A stretch of DNA of 64,000 bases from Bowmanella denitrificans (lineage in GTDB: Bacteria; Pseudomonadota; Gammaproteobacteria; Enterobacterales; Alteromonadaceae). Both the position numbers and the translations under genes were made by a program. The stretch is from the NCBI RefSeq assembly GCF_002887595.1, contig NZ_PEBU01000011.1, positions 157,888 through 221,887 on the forward strand, given 5' to 3'. The notes under the pieces are model-generated. The model ran no database searches. It was not told the DNA's origin and worked only from the letters and a program-made list of their open reading frames with translations. Positions within the stretch are counted from its first letter, which is position 1. Each line of letters starts with the position of its first letter. Shown here piece after piece: positions 19,621-28,863 of this stretch.

Positions 19621-20735
19621 TGCATAAACAGATACATGCACCAATAGTATTTCCGGCACCGCTCGCCAATGCCAGTCAGTTTCCCAGTGCATCAATAAAA
19701 GCAGTACCGGGCTTTTCAAGCGCTGGGTTTAGCTTTTTCCGCCGTCAGAAACTGGGTGATGATTTATTACTGACAAAGCATGGCCGAAGCGCTTTGGGAT
19801 TTGCGGCAACAGCGCTAAAACGACCCGACAGGAACAAGGTGCTGGTTCCTGCTTATCATTGCCCCGCTTTGGTTGAACCTTTCATATGGGCTGGCTACGA
19901 CATAGTGTTTTATCCTCTGGAAAAAGATTTGTCTGTTTGTGCCACAACCCTTGGAAATTTGCTGAAAGAGGGAGCAACCCATTGCGTTGTCGTCAACTTT
20001 TTCGGCTGCAGAAAACCTGATGGCGTGATACTCGAGCAGTTAGCGTCGGCAGGTATCCAGGTCATTGAAGACTATGCTCATGGCTTGCCGGCATTTTTTA
20101 GCCATAAAGATTTACACCCAGCAGTGGCTGCGCGGATTTGCAGTGTAAACAAGATCCTGCCTTCCATTGATGGTGGTTTGCTGAAGATGCGCCAATTACC
20201 AGCATGTCGATTTGCGCCCCGCAGCGGCATAGAAGAATTAAAGGCCTGGCTGTATTTACTTGGCATCACTGAAAAGTTAAACAGGTTCCGGGTAAAGCGC
20301 GATGTAAACGCGGCGACAACAACAACGGAAGCTTGTGGCACATTGCGCTATTTCGACGAAAACGAATTGACGCAATCCGGGTTCAATTCTACCAAGCTGT
20401 TGGTGACTCACTGTAATTTAGACTGGGTATCAAAGAAAAGACGCCTTAACTATGTAAAGCTACTTGAGGCGTTGCGTGATTCGGGGCTTGGCCGCCCTCT
20501 CTACCCTGAACTTTCCGATGCCATTCCGTATGTGCTGCCGTTTTTACTCTACGATGCATCCAGCTTCGAGACCATAAGAAAGCAAGGTATTCAGATCCTC
20601 AGATGGGAAGAGGTGGCCGAGTCTGATTGCCAGGTGAGTCAGCATTACCGCACCCACCTTATTCAGATACCTTGCCACCAGTATCTCAACCAACAGGAGA
20701 TAAGCATGATCGCACGTGCTTTTAATGGCCAATGA
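19620..20735 (+). CDS. DegT-like PLP-dependent aminotransferase homologue
   Basis: About 371 residues from ATG 19620, which overlaps the deacetylase stop. It is a divergent DegT/DnrJ-type fold-type I protein: VLVPAYHCPALVEPFIWAGY matches the start of the large domain, EDYAHG has the cofactor-binding Asp (151), and SVNKILPSIDGG offers Lys 178 as the PLP lysine. It is more diverged than WlbC at 9478, so sugar aminotransferase activity is likely but not certain. Its stop overlaps the next gene by 4 bases (ATGA). Confidence 0.7.
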   Translation: MHKQIHAPIVFPAPLANASQFPSASIKAVPGFSSAGFSFFRRQKLGDDLLLTKHGRSALGFAATALKRPDRNKVLVPAYHCPALVEPFIWAGYDIVFYPLEKDLSVCATTLGNLLKEGATHCVVVNFFGCRKPDGVILEQLASAGIQVIEDYAHGLPAFFSHKDLHPAVAARICSVNKILPSIDGGLLKMRQLPACRFAPRSGIEELKAWLYLLGITEKLNRFRVKRDVNAATTTTEACGTLRYFDENELTQSGFNSTKLLVTHCNLDWVSKKRRLNYVKLLEALRDSGLGRPLYPELSDAIPYVLPFLLYDASSFETIRKQGIQILRWEEVAESDCQVSQHYRTHLIQIPCHQYLNQQEISMIARAFNGQ

Positions 20736-21745
20736 AGGTCGACATATCGATACATAGCTGCTCAGAGTTTCAAGACTATAAACAGAATTGGAACGCGCTA
20801 GCCGCAAAGCACGTACTGCCGATTTTGTCTGATGTATTTATTGCTGCGCTGCTGGCTAGCTTTGCTGATGATTCGGTCAGGCTGGTGGTAGGACAACGGG
20901 CTGGAAAAGTCGTCTTGATGGCATTTATGCAAAAAGTGGGTTTTGCCCGTTGGTCCAGCTTTATGCCATCGCAGGAGCCAGTTTGCCTGTACCTTAGTGA
21001 AGATGGTGTGATTGATGATATTAGCCTCAGGGCTATTGCTAAGGCGTTACCTGGGGTGGTTTTGCAAATTGATCTGTTGCAGGTGGACAATGTTATCTTG
21101 TCTCCTGCGGCTAACTTAAAAGCCATGCCATATATAGAAACAGGCGCCCTGGATGTACCTGCAGATTTTCCTGCATACTTCGCTTCCTTGGGGAAAAACT
21201 TACGACAAAACTATAACAAGGTGGTTAACCGCGCCAGCAAAGACAATTTAAATCTGAGCATTGAACCTTGGACCAGCCCTGAGCAAGTTGAGGAAGGCGT
21301 GAGGCTGTATGGCGAAATTGAGAGTGCCAGTTGGAAGGCCGAGCATAATACCGCTATCAGCCCAACCAATCAGCAAGGGATCTTTTATACCCGGATGATG
21401 CGTGAACTGGCCGAACGAGGTCAGGCTGTCGTTTGGCTTTACAAGATTAATGACGAAGTGGCCGCCGTTGACCTATGCGTACACAATCAGGGTACCCTGA
21501 TTATTCTGAAAACCACCTATAAAGAAGCGTTTTCCAAGTTGTCCCCCGCGCTGCAATTAAAAGTGGATATGCTCAGATACTATGCCGAGCAAACCCCAGC
21601 CAGTATTAAGCGGATTGAGTTTTATGGGAAGGCAATGGACTGGCATAAGAGGTTGAACTCTGAGCTTAGATGGATCAATCACCAAACCTGGTACAAAGCG
21701 GGTTGGGTTGAAGGTTTAATCGGTCTTGTGCGCCGCTTAAGATAG
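20732..21745 (+). CDS. GNAT/FemAB-like N-acyltransferase, exosortase A-associated
   Basis: 337 residues. The centre (KNLRQNYNKVVNRASKDN) and the C-terminal half (YKINDEVAAVDLCVHNQGTL, ILKTTYKEAFSKLSPALQL) match the FemAB/BcsL-like acetyltransferase fold found in EPS loci. These enzymes transfer an acyl or aminoacyl group to an amine on a sugar or peptide, here plausibly the amine exposed by the deacetylase or amidotransferase just upstream. No signal peptide, so cytoplasmic. Its ATG overlaps the preceding stop. Exact substrate unknown. Confidence 0.75.
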   Translation: MKVDISIHSCSEFQDYKQNWNALAAKHVLPILSDVFIAALLASFADDSVRLVVGQRAGKVVLMAFMQKVGFARWSSFMPSQEPVCLYLSEDGVIDDISLRAIAKALPGVVLQIDLLQVDNVILSPAANLKAMPYIETGALDVPADFPAYFASLGKNLRQNYNKVVNRASKDNLNLSIEPWTSPEQVEEGVRLYGEIESASWKAEHNTAISPTNQQGIFYTRMMRELAERGQAVVWLYKINDEVAAVDLCVHNQGTLIILKTTYKEAFSKLSPALQLKVDMLRYYAEQTPASIKRIEFYGKAMDWHKRLNSELRWINHQTWYKAGWVEGLIGLVRRLR

Positions 21746-21782
21746 CGAAGGGCATTGTTGGCATGAGCTGTGGGGACATATT

Positions 21783-22568
21783 TTGATTAGTGGGCATTTT
21801 GTACAAAGTCAGCAGGGCAAAGTGTTTGTCAGTCGCTTCGGTGAACAGCACAGCCATACCGGCGTGTTGATCCTGCCGCCGCTGTTCGAGGAAATGAATC
21901 TGTCCAGAGCCGTGCTGGCTAAAGTGGCGCAACATATTGCTGCCAGTGGCACAGCGGTATATATGATGGATTACGCCGGTACTGGCGACAGCGAAGGTGA
22001 AATCGATGAGGTGGATAGCGAACTGTGGCTGCAGAACACCCTGGATGTAGGGCACTGGTTAAGCCAGCAAGGGGTTGACCAGATAATCCTGCTAGGGGTT
22101 AGATTTGGCGCGTTGTTACAACTGCATTTTCAGCAGTCATTGCATAACGCCTTCAATATCAAAGCTCAGATTGTCTGGAAACCGCTGACCAGTGGCAAAA
22201 ACCTGTCAAATCAGTTGCTGCGCCTTAAACACACTAATCATGTACTGGCCGGTGGTGAAAAAGTTGACTGGCGGGGGCGGATTCAACAGGGTGAAACTAT
22301 CGAAGTGGCGGGATACCCCATCAACGAGCGCCTGTTAAGCAGTATTGAAGCCCTGGCATTAAGTCCTGAGCTGGCACCGCTTTCTGCGCTGGACTGGTTG
22401 GAGCTGGGGACAAAAATGCTGTCGCCAGCACTTGGCAAATTTCAGCAAGGTTGGCCACAGGTACGTTTTTCTCCCATCGCTGGCCAGACGTTCTGGCAAA
22501 GTCCAGATATCTATGCAGAGCCCGCGCTGTATCAGATACATAAAGAGATAATCAGTCGCTATGAATAA
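21783..22568 (+). CDS. Alpha/beta hydrolase-fold protein (exosortase A 'hydrolase 2' type), nucleophile elbow altered
   Basis: 261 residues with an alpha/beta hydrolase core: VLILPPLFEEMNLSRA, MMDYAGTGDSEG, then the nucleophile-elbow region ILLGVRFGA. In the elbow (G-x-nucleophile-x-G) residue 107 is Arg instead of Ser, so standard serine hydrolysis is doubtful. This fits the second of two hydrolases usually paired in XrtA loci. It begins at a TTG (21783) with TGGGGA 6 bases upstream; no ATG fits. It overlaps the next hydrolase by 8 bases, and the two probably work together. Substrate unknown. Confidence 0.8.
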   Translation: MISGHFVQSQQGKVFVSRFGEQHSHTGVLILPPLFEEMNLSRAVLAKVAQHIAASGTAVYMMDYAGTGDSEGEIDEVDSELWLQNTLDVGHWLSQQGVDQIILLGVRFGALLQLHFQQSLHNAFNIKAQIVWKPLTSGKNLSNQLLRLKHTNHVLAGGEKVDWRGRIQQGETIEVAGYPINERLLSSIEALALSPELAPLSALDWLELGTKMLSPALGKFQQGWPQVRFSPIAGQTFWQSPDIYAEPALYQIHKEIISRYE

Positions 22569-23394
22569 GGAAGCCGCAGTGGTTTTCCCGGTGTCGGGAC
22601 AACAATGCCTGGGTATTTATCACCAGGGCAAACCAGCAAATTTTCATACCGGTGTGCTGATTGTGGTGGGCGGTCCCCAGTACCGTGTTGGCAGCCACCG
22701 CCAGTTTATCCAGCTGTCCCGCGCGCTGGCGAACGAAGGAATTGCCTCCTTGCGCATTGATTACCGAGGTATGGGCGACAGCCACGGGCAAAAACAATCC
22801 TTCGACCAGATAGATGAAGACATTCATGCTGCACTGGATGCCTTTGCTGCTGCCAGCGGCCTCAATCGGTTTGTGATTTGGGGGCTGTGTGATGCTGCAT
22901 CGGCGGCTTTGATCTACGCTCATCAGGACAACCGGGTGGCAGGATTGGTGCTGATGAATCCCTGGCTAAAAAGTCAGGCTGCTCAGGGGCAAACTATGCT
23001 AAAGCACTATTATTTGCAGCGACTGCTGAGCCGGGCGTTCTGGAAGAAACTGTTACGCGGCGGGGTAAACCTTAAAGCCAGTGTTCAGGACGCTAAAGGC
23101 TTTGCTAAAGATGCAACCGCACAGGATTCAACCACCAGTGACAGTTATCAGATGCGTATGCTCAATGGCATACAGCAAGGCTCTGCCCCTATTTGCCTGA
23201 TTTTAAGTGGTAATGACCTGACTGCCAGGGAGTTTGAGCAGGTTGCATTCAATCACAAACAATGGAAAAAGGCGTTAAAAAATAAGGCCGTGATTCATGC
23301 CATCAAAGACGCGGATCACACTTTTTCCAGCCGATCCTGGAAGCAGCAGGTTGAACGAATCACTGCCGATTTTGTTCAGTCGGTTACCGGCTGA
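22561..23394 (+). CDS. Alpha/beta hydrolase (exosortase A 'hydrolase 1' type) with Cys at the nucleophile position
   Basis: 277 residues. IDYRGMGDSHG precedes the elbow IWGLCDAASAA, where residue 110 is Cys in place of Ser. DLTAREFE and a late DADHTF give candidate acid and His residues. It may be a thioesterase or acyltransferase with a cysteine nucleophile, or act on an ACP-bound intermediate such as one on the carrier protein at 30580; this is inference. It starts inside hydrolase 2 and converges with the heparinase-like gene, overlapping it by 19 bases. Confidence 0.82.
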   Translation: MNKEAAVVFPVSGQQCLGIYHQGKPANFHTGVLIVVGGPQYRVGSHRQFIQLSRALANEGIASLRIDYRGMGDSHGQKQSFDQIDEDIHAALDAFAAASGLNRFVIWGLCDAASAALIYAHQDNRVAGLVLMNPWLKSQAAQGQTMLKHYYLQRLLSRAFWKKLLRGGVNLKASVQDAKGFAKDATAQDSTTSDSYQMRMLNGIQQGSAPICLILSGNDLTAREFEQVAFNHKQWKKALKNKAVIHAIKDADHTFSSRSWKQQVERITADFVQSVTG

Positions 23395-25307
23395 AAGGTC
23401 CAGGTGATTGACGCCTTGCCGTGGTCGGTTTTGACTGCGCCGCCCAGTACCTGAAAAGGTCCGTCCGACCAGGCTTTACCTTTGGCCAGCTTAGGTTGTT
23501 GGCGTAACGGCTGTTCAAGCTGTTGAGTGAATTGTAAGCTGAACGGTGACTGACAGGCTGGCAGCCCTTGCATACTGACAGTCAGCTGCATTTGTGGCGT
23601 TAATCTGATGCTTTGTTGTGGCGTTGCATCTATGCAGCGCCATTGAGGTAAATCCGGCAGATTCAGGTGACTGAATAGTGTGACGTCAAGCTGTTGGACA
23701 CTGTCTGTCACTGCCAGGCTGCCGTCTTTGGCAAAGGTAAAGCGGCGGCTAACCAACCCGGGTTGAGCATTGCGCAAATAGGCTGGGGTTAAGTCCAGAC
23801 TGATATGGCTTTGTGGCCCCGGTTGATAGGCCAATAGCTCTGACCTGATGTAGGTACGGTTCTGAGCATTTTCCTGCAGCCAATGTTCGACCGAACGAAT
23901 AGCGCTGCCATGGGGCATAGACATATGCTGGGAGCCGTCTTCCTGACGTTTTTTAAAGATATGGGTCGGCTGATAGTTAGTGTCGGCGACCGACAGATTC
24001 AGCAGATTCTTGGCATTACTGCGAATTCCGTAATACAGACGAAAATCAGCTAAGATGCTGCCGTACACTGCTCCATCTACCGCCACGGGCTTACCCTGGG
24101 CAAAGTAAATGAAATGCCCTGCGTCGGCATGCTGGTGATGACTGAATTGCTGGCCGCCGTTGATCAGTACATAGCTGTCGTCCGCTCTCCAGCCGGTGCG
24201 CAGCACTATTTGGTTTAAATAATTACGACCAAAGATGGCCTGATTGGGTAACCAACCATCAAATACCGCCAGACCTTGATCTGCGTTGACCTGGTAGTCA
24301 AGTTTGGGGTCATAAACAAAGGGAATTAACCAATGGTTTGTGCGGTGGTAGCTGGCACGGCCGTGGCGATGCTGGATATAGCCAGCAAAGGCAATAGCTT
24401 CGGGCGCTTTGGTCAGTTTGGCCAGTAGGTCGATAACCTTTTTGCTTTCGTCTTTCAGATCGACCCTGCTGCCCTCATCGCCAGTTGCCTGGATCTGGCC
24501 GTCGGGACGGGTCATATAGATATGCCACAACGTATTGCGTCTGGCCAGATTAAGCAGTTCATTTTTCAGGCCACTATCTTGACCACTGGTGAGGTAGGCC
24601 TGCAAAGCCAGAAAGAAGGTCAAGCCGCGATTTTGGATCCAGTAGTTATACCCACCGGGCCAGCCTTCGGTGAGGCTCAACGCCATAACGCTTTGCTTAA
24701 AATGGTAGAAAGCGCGCTCTAATAACTCTCCCTCAGAATACAGGCTGGCAGCCACAATAAAGGCTTCTGCCCCTAATGAGAATCTGCCGTGCCACAGCGA
24801 GGCATTACCGTCATCCAGCACTGACAGGCATTGTTCAAGAGAAGCGCTTAACTTTGCTTCCAGTAACTGGTAATCCAATTCCGGAGCAACATATCTGAGC
24901 TGATCCAGAGCCAAAGCCAGACGCCAGTCCTGATTGCGATTGCCTGCCGCTGTGCAAGGGACGGAGGCAGATGCTTCGGCAAGGGATTTGACCCTATCGG
25001 CAACCTGGCGGTTTGGCGTTAAGGCAAGGCAAGCCAGCTGGTTGTTGAAGTTTTGCGAAGCACATAAGCGCTGTGCAGAAGTATCCATGCTAGCTAGGTA
25101 GGTCGACATCTCTGAGCCGAGTCTGACCGGGGCCATTAACCGTGGATACAAGGGACTTAATCTTAGCGACTCTCGTTGCATTATTGGCGCGGTGAATGCC
25201 CCGGAGATAGGCAGTTGAGCCAGTCCCAACCTATTTGTGACAAGGGCAATGGAGATAGCAATCAACCAGGAAAGAAGCGACACTATGCAAAGTGTAGAGA
25301 TACGCAT
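23376..25307 (-). CDS. Heparinase II/III-like polysaccharide lyase
   Basis: 643 residues. An N-terminal hydrophobic stretch (about 7-25) acts as a signal or anchor, followed by an alginate-lyase-like alpha-barrel region (about 100-330) and a heparinase II/III beta-sandwich (about 340-600). The latter contains FSHHQHADAGHFIYFAQG and AVDGAVYGS, typical of the family. It would cleave uronic-acid-containing glycan in the periplasm, either trimming the EPS or clearing mislocalised polymer. It is transcribed against its neighbours, and only 51 bases separate it from the divergent ligase at 25359, so both promoters must be there. Confidence 0.85.
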   Translation of the reverse strand: MRISTLCIVSLLSWLIAISIALVTNRLGLAQLPISGAFTAPIMQRESLRLSPLYPRLMAPVRLGSEMSTYLASMDTSAQRLCASQNFNNQLACLALTPNRQVADRVKSLAEASASVPCTAAGNRNQDWRLALALDQLRYVAPELDYQLLEAKLSASLEQCLSVLDDGNASLWHGRFSLGAEAFIVAASLYSEGELLERAFYHFKQSVMALSLTEGWPGGYNYWIQNRGLTFFLALQAYLTSGQDSGLKNELLNLARRNTLWHIYMTRPDGQIQATGDEGSRVDLKDESKKVIDLLAKLTKAPEAIAFAGYIQHRHGRASYHRTNHWLIPFVYDPKLDYQVNADQGLAVFDGWLPNQAIFGRNYLNQIVLRTGWRADDSYVLINGGQQFSHHQHADAGHFIYFAQGKPVAVDGAVYGSILADFRLYYGIRSNAKNLLNLSVADTNYQPTHIFKKRQEDGSQHMSMPHGSAIRSVEHWLQENAQNRTYIRSELLAYQPGPQSHISLDLTPAYLRNAQPGLVSRRFTFAKDGSLAVTDSVQQLDVTLFSHLNLPDLPQWRCIDATPQQSIRLTPQMQLTVSMQGLPACQSPFSLQFTQQLEQPLRQQPKLAKGKAWSDGPFQVLGGAVKTDHGKASITWTFQPVTD

Positions 25308-25358
25308 AAGCTCAAATGTAATTCATATTAGTCAATAGCTTACAGGGAGATAGGGAGA

Positions 25359-27608
25359 ATGAGAATCCCACAATTTGGCTCGTGGGGCATCGCCGAGTGG
25401 ATGACAAGAGCCACCGGTCTGCTGTTTTTAATCCTCGCTTTTTACGGCATCTCGGGTTTCCCTGTCTTTCAATCAGTGCTGATTGGCTGTGCGCTTGTTT
25501 ATTTGCTGCTGATGTTTTTGTTCCCCATGAGTTGGCTGATTGCTGTGCCTTTGTTTTGTGTCGGGGTGGATTTAACCCAAAGCAGTGGCCGCTTTATCAT
25601 TAACGAATGGGATTTTTTATTGTGGTTGACTATCGCCGCTGGTTTTCTGTCCGGCAAGGTGGCATGGCCAGGCATAGGGTATCGGAAGATGGGCTTGCTG
25701 GTATTGTTGATCATGATGTTGGCAGTCTCAGGCAAGGTTTGGTTGTTAATGCAGTACCTGGTCGAGCCTATTTGGCATAACCCTTATTATCAGGATGCTT
25801 ATGCGGCCAAGCTGGCAAAAACCGCTATTTGGGCGCTGATGTTACTGCCCATGTTGTTTTGGGGACTAAAAGACAAGAAGGCATTTGTGCATTGGCTTGT
25901 TCTGGGCACCACCTCGGCTGCCCTGTTATTGCTTGTTACTGTGCTGTGGGAACGCGGGGTGTTGGCCGTATTGGCCGAGCAAGGCCTGGGATATGGTTTT
26001 TTAAACAGCCTACTTGATGCCAGTTCTTCCTATCGTACCACCGGGCTTTTCAGTGAAATGCATACAGGAGGGGAAGTCATTGATGGTGTGATAGTTTTAC
26101 TGCTGCCATTCGCACTGGCTGGATTGATACAGGAAAAGCAATGGCTTAAAGCGCTTAGTGGCATGGCGTTGCTGGCTTTGCTATATGTCACCTTTGTCGG
26201 CTTTACCCGCACCACCTATGTGGCAGTGCTTACCGCCGTTTTTATTTTCCTGCTAATGCATCTGTATGCCCGGAAAAAGCAATCCGCTATATCGGTGCGC
26301 GACTGGCTTTTACCCCTGCTTTTGTTCGTTGCGCTTTGCGCTTTGGCGCTGAAACTAACCGGCAGTATTGGTGGTGTAATTGTCGTCGGAACTTTACTTG
26401 GAGCTGTTCTGGTCTTAAAAATAAAGACATTAAATAGCGCGGTGCAGAACGTGTTATTGGCCATTGGAATAGGTTTTGCCATTTATCAGTTGGCTATCAA
26501 TCACTTCTCGCATAAGTGGATTGTCGTGGACCAACTTAGTATAGGGCTACTGATTTTGGCTGCTGTGCTCATGCCATTCGCTCTACTGTTATTGGCCAGC
26601 AGATTAAAGCCATTGCGAACATCTCAACTGGCCTGGGTACTGATAATGCTGGTACCTGCCCTGGTATTAACCCGGCAAATGGCCGGGGGCTATCAGATTG
26701 GTAATCGCCTGGAAGCTGTGCAGGCCGATCTGCAAACCCGATTCGATCACTGGCAAAGCGTAATACAAAGTGGCAATACTGATGTGTTGAGTCTTTTATT
26801 CGGCAATGGTGTTGGCAGTTTTCCCCGCAATTACTTATTGGCACATCCTGATTCGATAAGCCACACCGGCAGCTTTGATATTCGCCAGGATGCACAGGGT
26901 GAAACTTTGCTGTTGGGTGGCAGTGAAGATATGGCCGTAGGGCAAAGAGTCAGTGTACAAGGCGGTGCTCCGCTCAAGGTAACGGCCAGGGTGACCAATC
27001 CTGCACAAGCGAGGTTGGGTGTTTACTTGTGTGAGCGCAATGTGATCTTTGCCAGCAATACACAAAGAAAATGCAGCGGTACTTTTTTTGATGCGCCTCA
27101 GTCGGCATTCGCCGAAGAGCTCAGTTTGACTATACCCCTCGATGGTTGGGCTAATCAGACTTTGCCAGTTCATTGGCCGCATTTTTTCCATATTAAAAAC
27201 TACACGGCTGGCGCGTTGGTGGAAGTGCATTCTTTACAGCTATGGCAGAACGGTAAGGCCCTTCTGCACAACAGCGATTTTTCAAAGGGCAGCGACCATT
27301 GGTATTTTTATAATGATTTTGCGCACTTGCCCTGGCATATCAAAAATACCTATTTGCATTGGTATTATGAACTGGGTGTGGCGGGTGTGACGTTACTGGT
27401 ATTGATGTTCGTTGCGGCCTTACGTGGTCGCCAGGGTAATAACCGCTACTACCCTGCGATGGTGGCGGGTGTATGTGGATTTGCCGTTATTGGTTTATTC
27501 GGCACGCCACTTGATTCTGCCAGGGTATCACTGTGGTTTTATCTGGGGCTGTATGCTTTGCTGGTCACAAACCGGGACGCAGATGAGCAGGATTTGAAGG
27601 CTGTCTGA
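25359..27608 (+). CDS. O-antigen ligase/Wzy-superfamily membrane protein with large periplasmic insert
   Basis: 749 residues. About 12 membrane segments span residues 20-460, followed by a hydrophilic region of roughly 200 residues (about 475-670) with beta-rich features (VQGGAPLKVTARV, VYLCERNVIFAS, LLHNSDFSKGSDHWYFYND) that looks like a carbohydrate-binding module. Final membrane segments lie at about 680-740. The Wzy/WaaL superfamily signature is weak but present around FLFGNGVGSFP. It should polymerise or ligate glycan on the periplasmic face. It is unusual that one EPS locus holds two such proteins (also 1693-3006). Start ATG 25359 with an AGGGAGA site upstream. Confidence 0.75.
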   Translation: MRIPQFGSWGIAEWMTRATGLLFLILAFYGISGFPVFQSVLIGCALVYLLLMFLFPMSWLIAVPLFCVGVDLTQSSGRFIINEWDFLLWLTIAAGFLSGKVAWPGIGYRKMGLLVLLIMMLAVSGKVWLLMQYLVEPIWHNPYYQDAYAAKLAKTAIWALMLLPMLFWGLKDKKAFVHWLVLGTTSAALLLLVTVLWERGVLAVLAEQGLGYGFLNSLLDASSSYRTTGLFSEMHTGGEVIDGVIVLLLPFALAGLIQEKQWLKALSGMALLALLYVTFVGFTRTTYVAVLTAVFIFLLMHLYARKKQSAISVRDWLLPLLLFVALCALALKLTGSIGGVIVVGTLLGAVLVLKIKTLNSAVQNVLLAIGIGFAIYQLAINHFSHKWIVVDQLSIGLLILAAVLMPFALLLLASRLKPLRTSQLAWVLIMLVPALVLTRQMAGGYQIGNRLEAVQADLQTRFDHWQSVIQSGNTDVLSLLFGNGVGSFPRNYLLAHPDSISHTGSFDIRQDAQGETLLLGGSEDMAVGQRVSVQGGAPLKVTARVTNPAQARLGVYLCERNVIFASNTQRKCSGTFFDAPQSAFAEELSLTIPLDGWANQTLPVHWPHFFHIKNYTAGALVEVHSLQLWQNGKALLHNSDFSKGSDHWYFYNDFAHLPWHIKNTYLHWYYELGVAGVTLLVLMFVAALRGRQGNNRYYPAMVAGVCGFAVIGLFGTPLDSARVSLWFYLGLYALLVTNRDADEQDLKAV

Positions 27609-27620
27609 GCGCTTCAAATC
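27591..27620. terminator. Possible hairpin between convergent genes
   Basis: A perfect 9-bp inverted repeat, GATTTGAAG / CTTCAAATC, with a 12-base loop covers the stop codon of the ligase-like gene and lies just before the converging decarboxylase. There is no long T run, so it is a weak terminator at best. Confidence 0.45.
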
Positions 27621-27627
27621 CGCTTGA

Positions 27628-28863
27628 TTACAGTATGATTTCTGCCACATGTGGGTGGCCCAAAAAGTCCTGCGGGCTGGCGGTTGGTCCGTAGGCCCCA
27701 GACTGGAATACCACTAACCAGTCACCAATTTCCGCTTGTGGCAGCAGCATTTTATCTGCCAGGGTATCCAGTGGTGTGCAAAGCGGACCGACGGCCATGA
27801 TCTTGTCTTCTGTAGCAGGTGACGTCATTTTGTTGCCAATCGCCACAGGATAGTTCTTGCGAATCACCTGCCCGAAATTACCGGAATTGGACAAATGGTG
27901 ATGCAGGCCGCCATTGGTCATCACAAAAGTCTGACCACGAGAAGTTTTAATATCTGTGATTCTACTGGCATATATACCGGCTTCGGCTACCAGAAAACGT
28001 CCCAGTTCGATGACCAGTTCAACCTCACCCAACTGTGGATACTGATTTAATAGCTGCTTCAGGTTATCGCCAATAGGAGCCAAATCCAGCCGCTGCTCAC
28101 CAGCGAAGTAGGGGATACCAAAGCCACCCCCTAAATTAATGGTTTGGGTAGGCACTGGTGTCACATCCAATAATTTCTGAGCCAGCGCAAAGGTATTGAT
28201 ATGGGCTTCGATAATGGCTTCCTGCTTCAGATTCTGTGATCCCCAGAAGATATGGAAGCCACGAAACTGGAATTGCCTGTAATCCAGGTCAGGCAGCAAT
28301 TCGAACAAACGCTCTTCGTCAATACCAAACTGCTTAGGACCACCGCCCATTTTCATGCCCGAGGCTTTCAGCTCAAAGGCAGGGTTTACCCTGAATGCGA
28401 CAATGGGCTGAATGCCCAGCGATTGCCCTATTTCAACGGCGCGCGCCAGTTCTGTTTCGGATTCGATATGCAGGGTGACGCCTGCCACAATTGCTGCCCG
28501 AATTTCGGCCAACTGTTTGGCCGGGCCGGCAAAGCTGATATCTTGACTTGGCATACCACTTTGCAGCGCCAGTAACATCTCTTTGTGTGATGCGACATCG
28601 AAGCCCTCAACCCAGGGCCGCATCTTATTAATCAGGGCCGGATACGGATTGGCCTTAATGGCATAATGCAGCTTAATGGCGGCAGGAATATGCTGATGAA
28701 ATACATCAATCTGTTTCTTAATTACCTTGCTGTCGTAAGCATAAAATACCTCTTTATCCAACAGCGCGGCGATTTGTTCCAGGGATTGGCCACCAATTAA
28801 CAATTGTTGCCCGTCTATATCAAACTGATCCATGGGGACATGCACAGGGGCTGCTTTGCTCAT
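27628..28863 (-). CDS. PLP-dependent decarboxylase, exosortase A-associated (DAP/ornithine decarboxylase fold)
   Basis: 411 residues, fold-type III PLP enzyme: an alanine-racemase-like barrel with the PLP lysine in HYAIKANPYP (Lys 70), a glycine-rich phosphate loop (INLGGGFGIPYF), and a C-terminal domain with the GPLCTPLD active-site Cys/Asp pair. It should decarboxylate an amino-acid-like substrate. Exosortase A loci typically carry it next to an AMP-forming ligase, as here; the two frames overlap by 4 bases. It may supply an amine or modify an amino acid loaded on the nearby ACP. The true substrate is not known. Confidence 0.88.
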   Translation of the reverse strand: MSKAAPVHVPMDQFDIDGQQLLIGGQSLEQIAALLDKEVFYAYDSKVIKKQIDVFHQHIPAAIKLHYAIKANPYPALINKMRPWVEGFDVASHKEMLLALQSGMPSQDISFAGPAKQLAEIRAAIVAGVTLHIESETELARAVEIGQSLGIQPIVAFRVNPAFELKASGMKMGGGPKQFGIDEERLFELLPDLDYRQFQFRGFHIFWGSQNLKQEAIIEAHINTFALAQKLLDVTPVPTQTINLGGGFGIPYFAGEQRLDLAPIGDNLKQLLNQYPQLGEVELVIELGRFLVAEAGIYASRITDIKTSRGQTFVMTNGGLHHHLSNSGNFGQVIRKNYPVAIGNKMTSPATEDKIMAVGPLCTPLDTLADKMLLPQAEIGDWLVVFQSGAYGPTASPQDFLGHPHVAEIIL

